This document shows positions 1 to 9,097 of a stretch of 47,461 bases of DNA, one piece after another. The stretch covers positions 1 through 47,461 of the forward strand of contig JAILPA010000062.1 of NCBI GenBank assembly GCA_024690505.1. Direction: 5' to 3'. This stretch comes from Prevotella sp. GTDB taxonomy: Bacteria > Bacteroidota > Bacteroidia > Bacteroidales > Bacteroidaceae. Position 1 is the stretch's first letter. Each line of letters opens with the position of its first letter. Both the position numbers and the translations under genes were made by a program. The notes beneath the pieces are model-generated. The model was not told where the DNA came from. It did no database searches and saw only the letters and a list, made by a program, of their open reading frames with translations.

Positions 1-455
1 CCGGGCAGAACTGCATGGCATCTCTAACCTGCCGTTCTTCTTCTACAGAGTCTGTAAGATATATGGATGACTGGTTTTGCCTTTGCTTATGCAGTCATGC
101 GGGTCTGTGGAGGTCAGCCACGGAAAAATCCGGGTGCGCCCAATAATAAGTAATAACAAATAGAATGATTTGCCTATGACATAGACAGCAGACAAAAGAC
201 ATATAGATAAGAAGCCTTAGCTTTCTATTCTTACTTTCAGACGAATTGGGGAATTTAGAAGAAAGTACGTAAGAGTAAATGTTGATGCTCACGTCGTAAG
301 GCGTGGGCTTTTACTCGGAAATGCGTACAACAGGTTATACCCAATACCATCTGAAAGCGTAGACGAAGTTAAACAGTCCACGTTTCTTTTTCTGTCTCAA
401 CACAAAAGCCTTGGACTCATCAAACAGAAATCATTAACTAAAAACACATCACAAC
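1..455. other. Left-edge region without a confident gene
   Basis: No gene can be assigned. One + frame is open from base 2 to a TGA at 68-70 and could be the last 22 codons of a gene cut by the window edge, but so short a tail cannot be identified. A short minus-strand frame crosses the same bases. A hairpin with arms GCTCACG (287-293) and CGTGGGC (302-308) followed by TTTT at 309-312 looks like a weak rho-independent terminator on the + strand, which would fit a gene ending upstream. The rest, up to the start codon at 456, is A/T-rich leader ending in a run of AAAACACATCACAAC typical of Bacteroidales start regions. Confidence 0.4.
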
Positions 456-1133
456 ATGAAAAAGAAATTATTGATGATGCTCGTCGCAATGGTAGGAATG
501 ACATTGCAGGGAATTGCAAGAACAACTCAGACATCGGGTACGCCCGAGGTTAAGAAGATTGTAGTGGTGAATGCCGACAAGGTGAACATTCGCAAACAGC
601 CCACCGTGAACAGCCCCAGAATAAGCAGTGCCGAACATGGCGCTTGCCTTGTGATTACAGGTGAAAGCGGCGACTGGTATGCCACTGTGATTAACGAAGA
701 GCCAGATGACTACCGCGAGGGGATGCCCAAGGTGATAAACGGATATATTATGAAGAAATTCTGCGATGATGCAGAGCTTGTTCCTATTACCACAGTGATG
801 CTTAACGATGATGAGAACATTAGGTATGACATGGTTTCCAGCGGAAAGCATAAGGATGTCGCCATTGTACAAAATAATACGGGATTCATGTCCGAAGTAT
901 GGATTGGAAAGAATAAAGATAATATGTGGTGCTTCGACAGGATGGCAATGCAAGGCGAATTAGTGAATGATTTCAAATTGAATACCGAAAGTGGCATGTT
1001 TGATTTCTCCCATCTGACTGACGCGCAGGTTGACAGTATTCTGAGAAAGACGAATCCTTGGTATGCAAAGGTTTTGTATTGGGTAAAAGGAAGGCCATTC
1101 GCAATAGAAGAATATTATTATAGAAAGAATTGA
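456..1133 (+). CDS. Secreted SH3-like domain protein (copy 1)
   Basis: 225 residues. Residues 1-22 form a signal peptide (KKK, then a hydrophobic stretch ending near GIA), so the protein is probably exported to the periplasm or outer surface. Residues about 33-100 resemble a bacterial SH3 (SH3b) domain: VVNADKVNIRKQP, then a GDWY-like segment and NGYIMKKF are the usual SH3b landmarks for binding peptidoglycan or other wall material. The C-terminal half is not recognised. The next gene begins just after this stop and has a near-identical signal peptide, so the two look like a tandem duplication that has since diverged. Function is unknown; the SH3 assignment rests on motif reading alone. Confidence 0.75.
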   Translation: MKKKLLMMLVAMVGMTLQGIARTTQTSGTPEVKKIVVVNADKVNIRKQPTVNSPRISSAEHGACLVITGESGDWYATVINEEPDDYREGMPKVINGYIMKKFCDDAELVPITTVMLNDDENIRYDMVSSGKHKDVAIVQNNTGFMSEVWIGKNKDNMWCFDRMAMQGELVNDFKLNTESGMFDFSHLTDAQVDSILRKTNPWYAKVLYWVKGRPFAIEEYYYRKN

Positions 1134-1135
1134 CT

Positions 1136-1930
1136 ATGACCAAGAGATTTTTACTTTTGCTCGTTGCAATGGCTGGAATGACATTGCAGGGCATGGGACA
1201 AGTGTCTTTCGACGTTGTCCCCCCCTTCCCGAACTGCTTCGTGAAAGTAACTGCCAGTGGCGTGAATCTTCGCAAGTCACCAAGTACATCAAGTCCGAGG
1301 CTGGTTTATCGGGATAATGTTTCAGACGACTGCCTCGACTGTGAACCCTCGCTCGCATGGTCGAGCGGCCAACTGAAAAGGGGCGAAAAGCCTGTGAATG
1401 CAAACCTGCTCTACGTCCTGAGCGATATTGGCGACTGGCTGAAAGTACAGTTCTATGATAATGTGTACGGCGACGGAGGAAATTCCGAGACGGCATACAT
1501 CATGAAGAGATACTGCAAGAAACTAACGCCAAGACCATTGTCGTTGCCAGCCCCCAAGGACAAGAACATTGCACTGGTGAAATCAGGCAAGTATGAAGGC
1601 CTATGCCTTGAATGGCTCTATGGCTACATGGACAGCCAGATTCTCCGTTTGGGGTACTATATAGATGGCGTGTTCGCTTTTGCATACAGCATCGAGTTCT
1701 CGAAGAACTATCGTGACACTAATGAAACACAGATAGAGAATATCAATTCTTGCAATGTTGTATCTTTAGGAGTTCATTTGTTTGACTCCAATGATCAACT
1801 CGACCTAAACAAACTGGCAGCCGATACGAAGGCACTCGACGTGCTCATGTCCAATCGTGACAAGATGACAAGAGACAGAGTCAGCTATTTCGGCTTTGAG
1901 GGAAACACGAGATGGCATCAATGGGAATAA
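1136..1930 (+). CDS. Secreted SH3-like domain protein (copy 2)
   Basis: 264 residues from the ATG at 1136. An in-frame TTG at 1130 overlaps the previous stop and is a less likely start. Signal peptide residues 1-22 (LLLLVAMAGMTLQG) match the upstream paralogue almost codon for codon. An SH3-like segment follows: VTASGVNLRKSPSTSSPRL, then IGDWLKVQFYD and TAYIMKRY, with a longer insert than copy 1. The C-terminal region is unrecognised and differs from copy 1. Only 2 nt separate the two genes, so they are surely co-transcribed. The gene ends 9 nt before the convergent leuA stop. Confidence 0.75.
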   Translation: MTKRFLLLLVAMAGMTLQGMGQVSFDVVPPFPNCFVKVTASGVNLRKSPSTSSPRLVYRDNVSDDCLDCEPSLAWSSGQLKRGEKPVNANLLYVLSDIGDWLKVQFYDNVYGDGGNSETAYIMKRYCKKLTPRPLSLPAPKDKNIALVKSGKYEGLCLEWLYGYMDSQILRLGYYIDGVFAFAYSIEFSKNYRDTNETQIENINSCNVVSLGVHLFDSNDQLDLNKLAADTKALDVLMSNRDKMTRDRVSYFGFEGNTRWHQWE

Positions 1931-1939
1931 CATGATGTA

Positions 1940-3445
1940 TCACGCCCCCTTCTTGAACTTATTGATACAGTCAATGTAAGCCTCGACGGAGGCCGTCACG
2001 ATGTCGGTGTTGGCACCGAAGCCGTAGTAGAGCTGACCGTTATATTCCACCTGCATGTGTACCTTGCCCACGTCGTCGCTGCCTTTCGAGATGGCCTGAA
2101 TGGTAAACTCCTTCAGCGTCATCTGTTTCATAATGATGCGCTTCAGGGCTTTGATGGCGGCGTCGACGGGGCCGTTGCCCGACGATGCAGCCTCGAACTT
2201 CTGTCCGCTGATGTCCAGGCCGATGCTGGCGACGCTCTTCACGCCCTTGCCAGTGGTTACCTGGAGGAAGTCCAGTCGCACGGCGTGCTGATCGGCCGTG
2301 TCGGCGCCGGCGAGCATCAGCACGTCGGCATCGGTCACCTCCTTCTTCTGGTCGGCCAGCTGCAGGAACTTCTCGTAAATCTTGTCCACCTTCTTCTCGT
2401 CGGTCACGTCCACGCCGTTGATGTGCAGGCGGTGCTTCAGTGCGGCACGTCCGCTGCGGGCGGTGAGCACGATGCTGTTGTCGTCGATGCCCACGTCCTT
2501 GGGGTCGATAATCTCGTAGGTCTGCACGTTCTTCAGCACGCCGTCCTGATGTATGCCGCTGCTGTGTGCAAAGGCGTTGCGGCCGACGATGGCCTTGTTG
2601 GGCTGCACGGGCATGTTCATCAGCGACGAGACCATGCGTGAGGTGGGGAATATCTTTGTAGTATTGATGTTGGTGTCGATGCCGATGCCCTTGTGGCATT
2701 TCAGTATCATGGCAATCTCTTCGAGCGAGGTGTTACCTGCCCGTTCACCGATACCGTTGATGGTCACCTCCACCTGTCGCGCTCCGTTGATGATGCCTTC
2801 CAGCGTGTTGGCCGTAGCCATGCCCAGGTCGTTGTGGCAATGGGTAGAGATGATGGCTTTGTCGATGTTATCGACGTTCTCCTTCAGGTAGCGTATCTTC
2901 TCGCCAAATTCCAGTGGCAGGCAGTAGCCGGTGGTGTCGGGAATGTTCACCACGGTTGCTCCGGCCTTGATGACGGCCTCGACCACGCGTGCCAGGTACT
3001 CGTTGTCGGTGCGTCCGGCATCCTCGGCATAGAACTCCACGTCGTCAACGAACTGTCGGGCGTACTTCACGGCCCAGACGGCACGCTCAAGGATGTCCTC
3101 ACGGTTGCTGTTGAACTTATACCTGATGTGCGAGTCGCTGGTGCCGATGCCTGTGTGTATGCGCTTCCGCTTGGCATACTGCAGTGCTTCTACCGCCACG
3201 TCGATGTCTTTCTGCACGGCACGTGTCAGTGCACAGACGGTAGGCCATGTCACTGCTTTCGATATCTCTATGACTGAGTTGAAGTCGCCCGGGCTCGACA
3301 CGGGGAAGCCTGCTTCTATCACGTCGACTCCCAGTTGCTCCAATGCCTTTGCCACCTGGATTTTCTCCACTGTGTTCAATTGGCAGCCTGGCACCTGTTC
3401 GCCGTCGCGCAGGGTCGTGTCGAAAATGTAAAGTCTTTCTGCCAT
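1940..3445 (-). CDS. leuA: 2-isopropylmalate synthase
   Basis: 501 residues. It condenses acetyl-CoA with 2-oxoisovalerate, the committed step of leucine biosynthesis in the cytoplasm. Visible landmarks are the N-terminal DTTLRDGEQ metal and substrate motif (about residues 9-17), the metal-binding HCHND near residue 200, the GERAGNT loop near 230, and a C-terminal alpha/beta domain (about 370-500, with AVRLDFLQV and GNGPVDAA) that is the usual leucine-feedback domain. Length is normal for the family. No leuB, leuC or leuD lies beside it, so it is transcribed alone here, from the promoter at 3481-3512. Homocitrate or citramalate synthase are relatives, but the overall match is to LeuA. Confidence 0.93.
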   Translation of the reverse strand: MAERLYIFDTTLRDGEQVPGCQLNTVEKIQVAKALEQLGVDVIEAGFPVSSPGDFNSVIEISKAVTWPTVCALTRAVQKDIDVAVEALQYAKRKRIHTGIGTSDSHIRYKFNSNREDILERAVWAVKYARQFVDDVEFYAEDAGRTDNEYLARVVEAVIKAGATVVNIPDTTGYCLPLEFGEKIRYLKENVDNIDKAIISTHCHNDLGMATANTLEGIINGARQVEVTINGIGERAGNTSLEEIAMILKCHKGIGIDTNINTTKIFPTSRMVSSLMNMPVQPNKAIVGRNAFAHSSGIHQDGVLKNVQTYEIIDPKDVGIDDNSIVLTARSGRAALKHRLHINGVDVTDEKKVDKIYEKFLQLADQKKEVTDADVLMLAGADTADQHAVRLDFLQVTTGKGVKSVASIGLDISGQKFEAASSGNGPVDAAIKALKRIIMKQMTLKEFTIQAISKGSDDVGKVHMQVEYNGQLYYGFGANTDIVTASVEAYIDCINKFKKGA

Positions 3446-3480
3446 ACCTTTTTACCTTAATGTTGTCTTTATTGGGGTGG

Positions 3481-3512
3481 CAAATTTACACATTTTCGGT
3501 GTAACCCACAAA
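3481..3512 (-). promoter_or_regulatory. leuA promoter, Bacteroidetes -33/-7 type
   Basis: Read on the minus strand: TTTG (3512-3509), 20 nt, then TAAATTTG (3488-3481). This matches the housekeeping consensus TTTG/TAnnTTTG. The predicted transcript start is about 30 nt upstream of the leuA ATG, leaving a short leader with no room for an attenuator peptide. Confidence 0.7.
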
Positions 3513-3569
3513 TAAATAGTAAGTTTTTTCCGATTAGCGCAACAAATCGTAAAATAATGCCAATTATTT

Positions 3570-3599
3570 TTTGTTATTCGTTCTTATTTTGTACCTTTG
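3570..3599 (+). promoter_or_regulatory. Promoter for the XRE/cupin-ligase operon
   Basis: TTTG at 3570-3573, 18 nt, then TACCTTTG at 3592-3599. The -7 box is perfect; the spacing is 1 nt shorter than usual. It is divergent from the leuA promoter, with the two -33 elements about 58 bp apart, so one regulator could influence both. Confidence 0.65.
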
Positions 3600-3651
3600 C
3601 AGCCCGATAGTTATTGGTAACTTAGTTCAACATTACAATTAAGGAAAAGAG

Positions 3652-4236
3652 ATGTCAAACAATCACACTTTCGTAGGAGCGAAAATCAAAGGGCTCAGAG
3701 AGACAAAGAATCTCAGCATCGACGAGATAGCTGAGCGTAGCGGGCTGACCGTTGACCAGATTAATTCCATTGAGAACGATGTGAACCTGCCTTCGCTGGG
3801 TCCGCTGATTAAGATAGCCCGCGCACTGGGTGTCCGTCTGGGTACCTTCATGGACGACAACGATGCCCTTGGCCCTGTGGTATGCCGTGCTGCCGACCGC
3901 GATAACAACAAGAGTATCAGTTTCTCGAATGGTGCCACCGATGCCCGCAAGCACATGGAGTATCACCCCTTGGCCCAGCAGAAGGCCGGTCGCCACATGG
4001 AGCCGTTTGTCATCGACATCCATCCCGACGAGGCTCCCGAGTTCCAACTCTCGGCCCACGAGGGCGAGGAGTTCATCTTCGTGATGCAAGGCGAGGTTGA
4101 GATTGTCTACGGCAAGGACACCTATACGCTGAAAGAGGGCGACAGCATCTTCTACGACAGCATTGTGAATCACCATGTGCACGGTGCTCCTGGCAAGTCG
4201 GCCAAGATTCTCGCTGTGGTGTATATTCCCTTCTGA
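3652..4236 (+). CDS. XRE-family regulator with C-terminal cupin domain
   Basis: 194 residues. Residues about 8-65 form an XRE/Cro helix-turn-helix ([20 protein letters not shown], then [11 protein letters not shown] and [16 protein letters not shown]). Residues about 110-190 form a cupin barrel ([41 protein letters not shown]) expected to sense a small ligand. Regulators of this build often control the adjacent metabolic gene. Here the next gene is an acyl-CoA ligase 58 nt downstream on the same strand, and this pairing is common in Bacteroidetes. The likely role is ligand-responsive control of that ligase and of itself; the ligand is not known. Confidence 0.88.
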   Translation: MSNNHTFVGAKIKGLRETKNLSIDEIAERSGLTVDQINSIENDVNLPSLGPLIKIARALGVRLGTFMDDNDALGPVVCRAADRDNNKSISFSNGATDARKHMEYHPLAQQKAGRHMEPFVIDIHPDEAPEFQLSAHEGEEFIFVMQGEVEIVYGKDTYTLKEGDSIFYDSIVNHHVHGAPGKSAKILAVVYIPF

Positions 4237-4294
4237 TTACTCGGAATATTCAAATTGTTCAGATTACTCAGAATACTCAGTAAGAATCAGAATT
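4237..4294 (+). repeat. Short imperfect direct repeat in the regulator-ligase spacer
   Basis: The spacer between the regulator stop and ligase ATG holds two imperfect copies of GATTACTC-GAATA-TC at about 4235 and 4262 (period 27). It is A/T-rich, encodes no gene, and may be a relic of replication slippage. Confidence 0.4.
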
Positions 4295-6028
4295 ATGGAG
4301 ACAAAGAGCGTGAAATTAGATATGGCAGGCCGGCCTCTGCCCGACAGGACTTACCCTGCCGAGACAGGAAGTGTCGGCTATAAGCTCCACGAGCGCACAC
4401 TGGGCCAGTGGCTGGAATATTGGGCAGAGACCACACCCGATAAGGAATACATCGTTTACAGCGACCGCGACCTGCGCTTCACTTGGAGCAAGTTCAACGA
4501 GCGTGTCGACAATCTGGCCAAGGGCCTTATCGCTATCGGCGTGAAGCGTGGGTCGAACGTTGGCATCTGGGCAACGAATGTGCCCGACTGGCTGACCTTC
4601 CTCTACGCCACAGCTAAGATTGGCGCCGTGCTGGTGACGGTGAACACTAACTACAAGCAGAACGAGCTGGAGTATCTCTGCAAGGACTCCGACATGCAGA
4701 CGCTCTGCATCACCGACGGCACCTGGGACTGCAACTACGTTGACATGACCTACACCATGTTGCCCGAGCTGAAGACTTGCGAGCGCGGCCACCTGAACAG
4801 CGAGCGCTTCCCCTACCTGAAGAACGTTGTTTATATAGGTATGGAGAAATATCGTGGCATGTTCAACACCGCCGAGCTGTTGCTCCTGGGGCAGAACATC
4901 GAGGACAAGACGCTGCTCGAGATGAAGAGCCAGGTCAGCTGCCACGACGTATGCAACATGCAGTACACCAGCGGCACCACAGGCTTCCCCAAGGGCGTCA
5001 TGCTGACCCACTACGGCATTTCCAACGATGGCTACTTCACTGGTGAGAACATGGGATTCACCCAGGACGACAAGCTCTGTGTCTGTGTTCCACTGTTCCA
5101 TTGCTTCGGCGTGGTGCTGGCCACGATGAACTGCCTCACTCACGGCTGCACCGAGGTGATGGTCGAGAAGTTCGACCCCCTGGTGGTGCTGGCCTCCATC
5201 CATAAAGAGCGGTGTACGGCCGTCTATGGCGTGCCTACAATGTTCATTGCTGAACTGAATCACCCGATGTTCTCGATGTTCGACCTCACTTGTCTGCGCA
5301 CAGGCATCATGGCTGGCAGCCTCTGTCCCGTGGAACTGATGAAGCAGGTCAGCGAGAAGATGTATATGACCATCACCAGTGTCTACGGACTCACCGAGTC
5401 GTCGCCCGGCATGACGCAGACCTGCCTGAACGATACCTTCGAGCAGCGTTGTACCACCGTGGGCCGCGACTTCCCCTTCGTCGACGTGAAGGTGCTCGAC
5501 CCCGAGACCGGCGAGGAATGCCCTGTTGGCGTGCAGGGCGAGATGTGCTGTAAGGGCTTCAACGTGATGAAGGGCTACTACAAGAACCCCGAAGCCACGG
5601 CTGAGGTCATCGACAAGAATGGCTATCTCCACTCAGGCGACCTTGGCATCAAGGACGAGGAGGGCTTTTATAAGATTACGGGCCGCATCAAGGACATGAT
5701 TATCCGTGGCGGCGAGAACATCTATCCGCGCGAGATAGAGGAGTTCCTCTACCACATGCCCGGCATCCGCGATGTGCAGGTGGCTGCCGTGCCGTCGAAG
5801 AAATATGGCGAGGCTGTCGGTGCATTCATCATTCTGGAAGAGGGCGCAACAATGACAGCCGAAGACGTGCAGCTGTTCTGCCGTGGAAAGATAGCCCGTT
5901 ACAAGATTCCCAAGTACGTGTTCTTCATCGACCAGTTCCCGCTCACTGGCTCAGGCAAGATTCAGAAGTTCAAACTCAAGGAGATGAGTCTGGAACTGTG
6001 CCGTCAGCAGGGCATTGTGGTGGAGTGA
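4295..6028 (+). CDS. AMP-binding acyl-CoA synthetase (ligase)
   Basis: 577 residues from the ATG at 4295; the frame is open further upstream but overlaps the regulator gene in a non-conserved tail. The enzyme activates a carboxylic acid with ATP and joins it to CoA. Visible family motifs are [16 protein letters not shown] (A3 phosphate loop, about residues 225-240), SVYGLTESS (A5), HSGDLG and [20 protein letters not shown] (A7/A8 hinge), and the C-terminal catalytic lysine in TGSGKIQK. Sequence and length fit medium- or long-chain fatty acyl-CoA ligases. Substrate chain length cannot be read from sequence. Transcribed with the XRE/cupin regulator just upstream. Confidence 0.9.
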   Translation: METKSVKLDMAGRPLPDRTYPAETGSVGYKLHERTLGQWLEYWAETTPDKEYIVYSDRDLRFTWSKFNERVDNLAKGLIAIGVKRGSNVGIWATNVPDWLTFLYATAKIGAVLVTVNTNYKQNELEYLCKDSDMQTLCITDGTWDCNYVDMTYTMLPELKTCERGHLNSERFPYLKNVVYIGMEKYRGMFNTAELLLLGQNIEDKTLLEMKSQVSCHDVCNMQYTSGTTGFPKGVMLTHYGISNDGYFTGENMGFTQDDKLCVCVPLFHCFGVVLATMNCLTHGCTEVMVEKFDPLVVLASIHKERCTAVYGVPTMFIAELNHPMFSMFDLTCLRTGIMAGSLCPVELMKQVSEKMYMTITSVYGLTESSPGMTQTCLNDTFEQRCTTVGRDFPFVDVKVLDPETGEECPVGVQGEMCCKGFNVMKGYYKNPEATAEVIDKNGYLHSGDLGIKDEEGFYKITGRIKDMIIRGGENIYPREIEEFLYHMPGIRDVQVAAVPSKKYGEAVGAFIILEEGATMTAEDVQLFCRGKIARYKIPKYVFFIDQFPLTGSGKIQKFKLKEMSLELCRQQGIVVE

Positions 6029-6103
6029 TGCCGTGCAGAGTGTTTTTCACTCGTTGCCCCTTATACAAACAGTAAGACATTAGCTTGGCGGGAGATTCTT
6101 TGG

Positions 6104-6146
6104 AGCTGTCCTTGGCGGAGGTCATGCCTGTCCGCAAAGGACAGCT
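6104..6146. promoter_or_regulatory. Long dyad upstream of the clpC sigma-54 promoter
   Basis: Arms at 6104-6119 and 6131-6146 match at 15 of 16 positions around an 11-nt loop. It contains TGTCC-N5-GGAGG (6107-6121) and TGTCC-N5-GGACA (6129-6143), spaced 22 bp apart. Position, 55-95 bp upstream of the -24 element, suits an enhancer site for a sigma-54 activator. It could equally be a terminator hairpin for the ligase gene, though only TTTT follows. The right arm contains AAAGGACAGCTTT, the same core as the 22-bp arrays elsewhere in the window. Confidence 0.5.
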
Positions 6147-6198
6147 TTTCCGTCTGAGGAGGTCAGCATCTTGGCACAGGAAGAATACTTCCCCCTTT

Positions 6199-6214
6199 TG
6201 GCACGCATTTTGCA
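6199..6214 (+). promoter_or_regulatory. Sigma-54 (-24/-12) promoter of clpC
   Basis: TGGCAC-N5-TTGCA, an exact match to the RpoN consensus: GG at 6200-6201 and GC at 6212-6213 with the required spacing. Predicted start near 6226, leaving a leader of about 42 nt before the clpC ATG. No TAnnTTTG housekeeping box is visible between it and the ATG. Confidence 0.7.
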
Positions 6215-6267
6215 TGTGAGAGGTTAGAGACAATTATTTTAAGGTAAGAAGACACAAACCAAAGCGA

Positions 6268-8826
6268 ATGACAAGTCAGTTTTCACCCAAGGTTTCCGAA
6301 GTGCTGGCCTTCTCCCGAGAGGAGGCCGCCCGCCTGGCATCCACCAGCGTGGGCCCCGAGCACCTGTTGCTGGGCCTGCTGAGGATGAACGACGGGCCTG
6401 TGCTCGATGTGTTCCACCGCCTACGCCTGAACCTGGCCGGTATCAAGTATGAGCTGGAGCAGAAGGTGCGACAAGATGACATACAGCGGCCGCTGAGCAC
6501 CAACGAACTGGTGCTGAACGAACGCGCATCGAACATTCTGAAACTGGCTGTTCTCGAAGCCCGCATTCAGCGCACATCGCGTGTGGACGAGCAGCACCTG
6601 CTGCTGGCCATCCTGCACGACCAGGTGGACAACGGCGCCAAACAAATACTGGAAATGAACAACATGAACTACGAAGACGTACTGAGCCTCTTACGCGCTC
6701 AGGACACACCGCAGGGTGGCATAGGACTGCCCGACGATGATAACGACGAATACGAAGAGGCGCTGCCCAGCGGCAATGCCGAGGCCACAGGCGGCAACAA
6801 GACGCAGACAGCACAGCAGAAGCAGAAGTCGAAGACACCCGTTATCGACAACTTCTCGACCGACCTCACCCAGGCCGCACGCGACCTGAAGCTCGACCCC
6901 GTGGTGGGCCGTGAGCGCGAGATTCAGCGCGTGGTCGAGATTCTGGGCCGCCGTAAGAAGAACAATCCCATCCTCATCGGCGAGCCCGGTGTGGGCAAGA
7001 GCGCCATCGTGGAAGGACTGGCACAGCTCATAGCACAGCGCAAGACGTCGCCCATGTTCTTCAACAAGCGCCTTGTCAGTCTCGACATGACTGGCATCGT
7101 GGCCGGCACGAAGTACCGCGGACAGTTCGAGGAACGCATCAAGGCATTGCTGAAGGAACTGGAGCAAAATCCCGACATCATCGTCTTCATCGATGAAATA
7201 CATACCATCATCGGTGCTGGCGGTGCTGCCGGCACCATGGATGCCGCCAACATTATGAAACCCGCCTTGGCTCGCGGCACCATACAGTGCATCGGAGCCA
7301 CCACGCTCGATGAGTATCGCAACAGCATCGAGAAGGACGGCGCACTGGAGCGTCGCTTCCAGAAGGTGCTGGTAGAGCCCACATCGACCGAAGAGACCAT
7401 CCAGATACTCCACAACATCAAGGATCGCTACGAACATCATCACCACGTGGAATTCACCGATGATGCCATCCTGGCGTGTGTCAAACTGACAGACCGCTAT
7501 GTGACCGACCGCTCGCAGCCCGACAAGGCCATCGACGCCATGGACGAGACTGGCTCGCGCATTCATTTGCGCGGCGCTCATATTCCGCCCGAGATTGATG
7601 AGAAGGAGAAGGAGCTGAACCGTGTGAAAGAACGCAAGCAGGCTGCCGTGAGAGGACAGAACTTCGAGCTGGCTGCCAGCTACCGCGACCGCCAGACCGA
7701 GCTCGAGGACGAACTGGCTTCGCTCATGGCACAGTGGCAGAGCGGCAACGGCGACGACCGTCAGACGGTGACCGAAGAGGAGGTGGCCAGCGTCATTTCG
7801 ATGATGACAGGAGTGCCCGTGCAGCGCATGGCTGAAAGCGAAGGCGTCAGACTGAAAGGCATGGCTGACGAGCTGAAGAGCAGCGTCATTGCCCAGGACA
7901 AGGCCATCGACAAGATGGTTCGTGCCATTCAGCGCAACCGCGTGGGACTGAAAGACCCGGGGCACCCCATCGGAGCCTTCATGTTCCTTGGCCCCACGGG
8001 CGTGGGCAAGACCTATCTGGCCAAGCGCCTGGCAGAGCACATGTTTGGCTCGGCCGATGCCTTGATACGTGTCGACATGTCGGAATATACCGAGGCATTC
8101 AACGTCAGCCGGCTCATCGGAGCGCCTCCGGGATACGTGGGCTACGAGGAGGGCGGACAGCTGACCGAGCGCGTGCGCCGCAAGCCCTACAGCATCGTGC
8201 TGCTCGACGAGATTGAGAAGGCCCACGGCAACGTCTTCAACCTCTTGCTGCAGGTGCTCGATGAGGGCCGACTGACCGACGGCAACGGCCGGTTTGTCGA
8301 CTTCCGCAACACCGTCATCATCATGACGTCGAACGCGGGCACACGCCAGCTGAAGGACTTCGGACGCGGCGTCGGATTCACCGCATCCTCCATAGGCCTG
8401 GCCATGGACGAGAAAGACCGCGAGCACGCACGCAGCATCGTGCAGAAAGCACTGAGCAAGCAGTTCTCGCCAGAGTTCCTGAACCGACTCGACGAAATCA
8501 TCACCTTCGACCAGCTCGACCTCGATGCCATCAAGCGCATCATCGACGTGGAGCTGAAACCGCTGAAGAAGCGCATACTCGACTTAGGCTACGAGATAGA
8601 GCTGACCAACGAGGCCAAGGAGTTCGTCTCGATGAAGGGATACGACGTGCAGTTCGGAGCCCGTCCGCTGAAGCGTGCCATCCAGAACTACATCGAAGAC
8701 GGCATCTGCGAACTCATACTCAGTGGCGAACTGAAGCAGGGAACTACTATCCACATTGACAAAGACCCCGAGAAAGAACAGCTGACCTTCACCCCGCAGA
8801 CAGGTGGACAGGAGCAGGCTGAGTAG
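6268..8826 (+). CDS. clpC: ATP-dependent Clp protease ATP-binding subunit ClpC
   Basis: 852 residues, cytoplasmic AAA+ unfoldase that would feed substrates to ClpP or act as a chaperone. Domains in order: paired Clp N-repeats (about 1-145); acidic and Q/K-rich linker (150-190); AAA-1 with Walker A GEPGVGKSA and Walker B VFIDEIHTI; a short UVR-type middle domain (FELAASYRDRQTELEDEL, about 470-490) that marks ClpC rather than ClpB, which has a long coiled coil; AAA-2 with GPTGVGKTYLAKRL and LLDEIEKAH; and a C-terminal D2-small domain (ARPLKRAIQNYIED). Length is typical of ClpC. No partner clpP or mcsAB genes are adjacent. The promoter at 6199 predicts sigma-54 control. Confidence 0.92.
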   Translation: MTSQFSPKVSEVLAFSREEAARLASTSVGPEHLLLGLLRMNDGPVLDVFHRLRLNLAGIKYELEQKVRQDDIQRPLSTNELVLNERASNILKLAVLEARIQRTSRVDEQHLLLAILHDQVDNGAKQILEMNNMNYEDVLSLLRAQDTPQGGIGLPDDDNDEYEEALPSGNAEATGGNKTQTAQQKQKSKTPVIDNFSTDLTQAARDLKLDPVVGREREIQRVVEILGRRKKNNPILIGEPGVGKSAIVEGLAQLIAQRKTSPMFFNKRLVSLDMTGIVAGTKYRGQFEERIKALLKELEQNPDIIVFIDEIHTIIGAGGAAGTMDAANIMKPALARGTIQCIGATTLDEYRNSIEKDGALERRFQKVLVEPTSTEETIQILHNIKDRYEHHHHVEFTDDAILACVKLTDRYVTDRSQPDKAIDAMDETGSRIHLRGAHIPPEIDEKEKELNRVKERKQAAVRGQNFELAASYRDRQTELEDELASLMAQWQSGNGDDRQTVTEEEVASVISMMTGVPVQRMAESEGVRLKGMADELKSSVIAQDKAIDKMVRAIQRNRVGLKDPGHPIGAFMFLGPTGVGKTYLAKRLAEHMFGSADALIRVDMSEYTEAFNVSRLIGAPPGYVGYEEGGQLTERVRRKPYSIVLLDEIEKAHGNVFNLLLQVLDEGRLTDGNGRFVDFRNTVIIMTSNAGTRQLKDFGRGVGFTASSIGLAMDEKDREHARSIVQKALSKQFSPEFLNRLDEIITFDQLDLDAIKRIIDVELKPLKKRILDLGYEIELTNEAKEFVSMKGYDVQFGARPLKRAIQNYIEDGICELILSGELKQGTTIHIDKDPEKEQLTFTPQTGGQEQAE

Positions 8827-8993
8827 AACCAGAGGACATGGTCCGGCTATGAGGACAGCGGATGAGCCCTACAGGCAGCACGGCTCGTTTTGAATAATAC
8901 CGTCCGCAGCGTGTTCAGGTGCAATTTCGGATATTTCTCCGCTGACGTTCCATAACTGTGACGAGGGAGTGACAAAGCACTATACAGCCTCTA

Positions 8994-9080
8994 AACAACG
9001 GATTTCACGGTTTTTACGGATTTAATCCCTGCCGATAATCAACGGTTTGGGAGTCCGTAAAATCCGTGAAATCCGTTGTT
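8994..9080. repeat. Long intergenic hairpin (AACAACGGATTTCACGG family)
   Basis: Arms at 8994-9020 and 9054-9080 are reverse complements at 26 of 27 positions, around a 33-nt loop containing CTGCCGATAATCAACG. Related sequence recurs at about 16695-16858 and in outline at about 36610-36715. The bases before it (8827-8993) hold no gene; a 5-bp stem GAGCC/GGCTC with GTTTT (about 8864-8889) might be a weak clpC terminator. Confidence 0.75.
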
Positions 9081-9097
9081 GTTAATGTTACGTGAGT

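Noticed and set aside
95..292. 65-codon minus-strand ORF at the left edge
   Set aside because: No start context, promoter or family; composition looks like non-coding A/T-rich DNA.
4316..5632. 438-codon open frame antisense to the acyl-CoA ligase
   Set aside because: Overlaps a complete ligase gene and shows no recognisable domain.
6691..8427. 578-codon open frame antisense to clpC
   Set aside because: Clp motifs on the + strand are complete; the antisense frame is a by-product of codon bias and has no family match or promoter.
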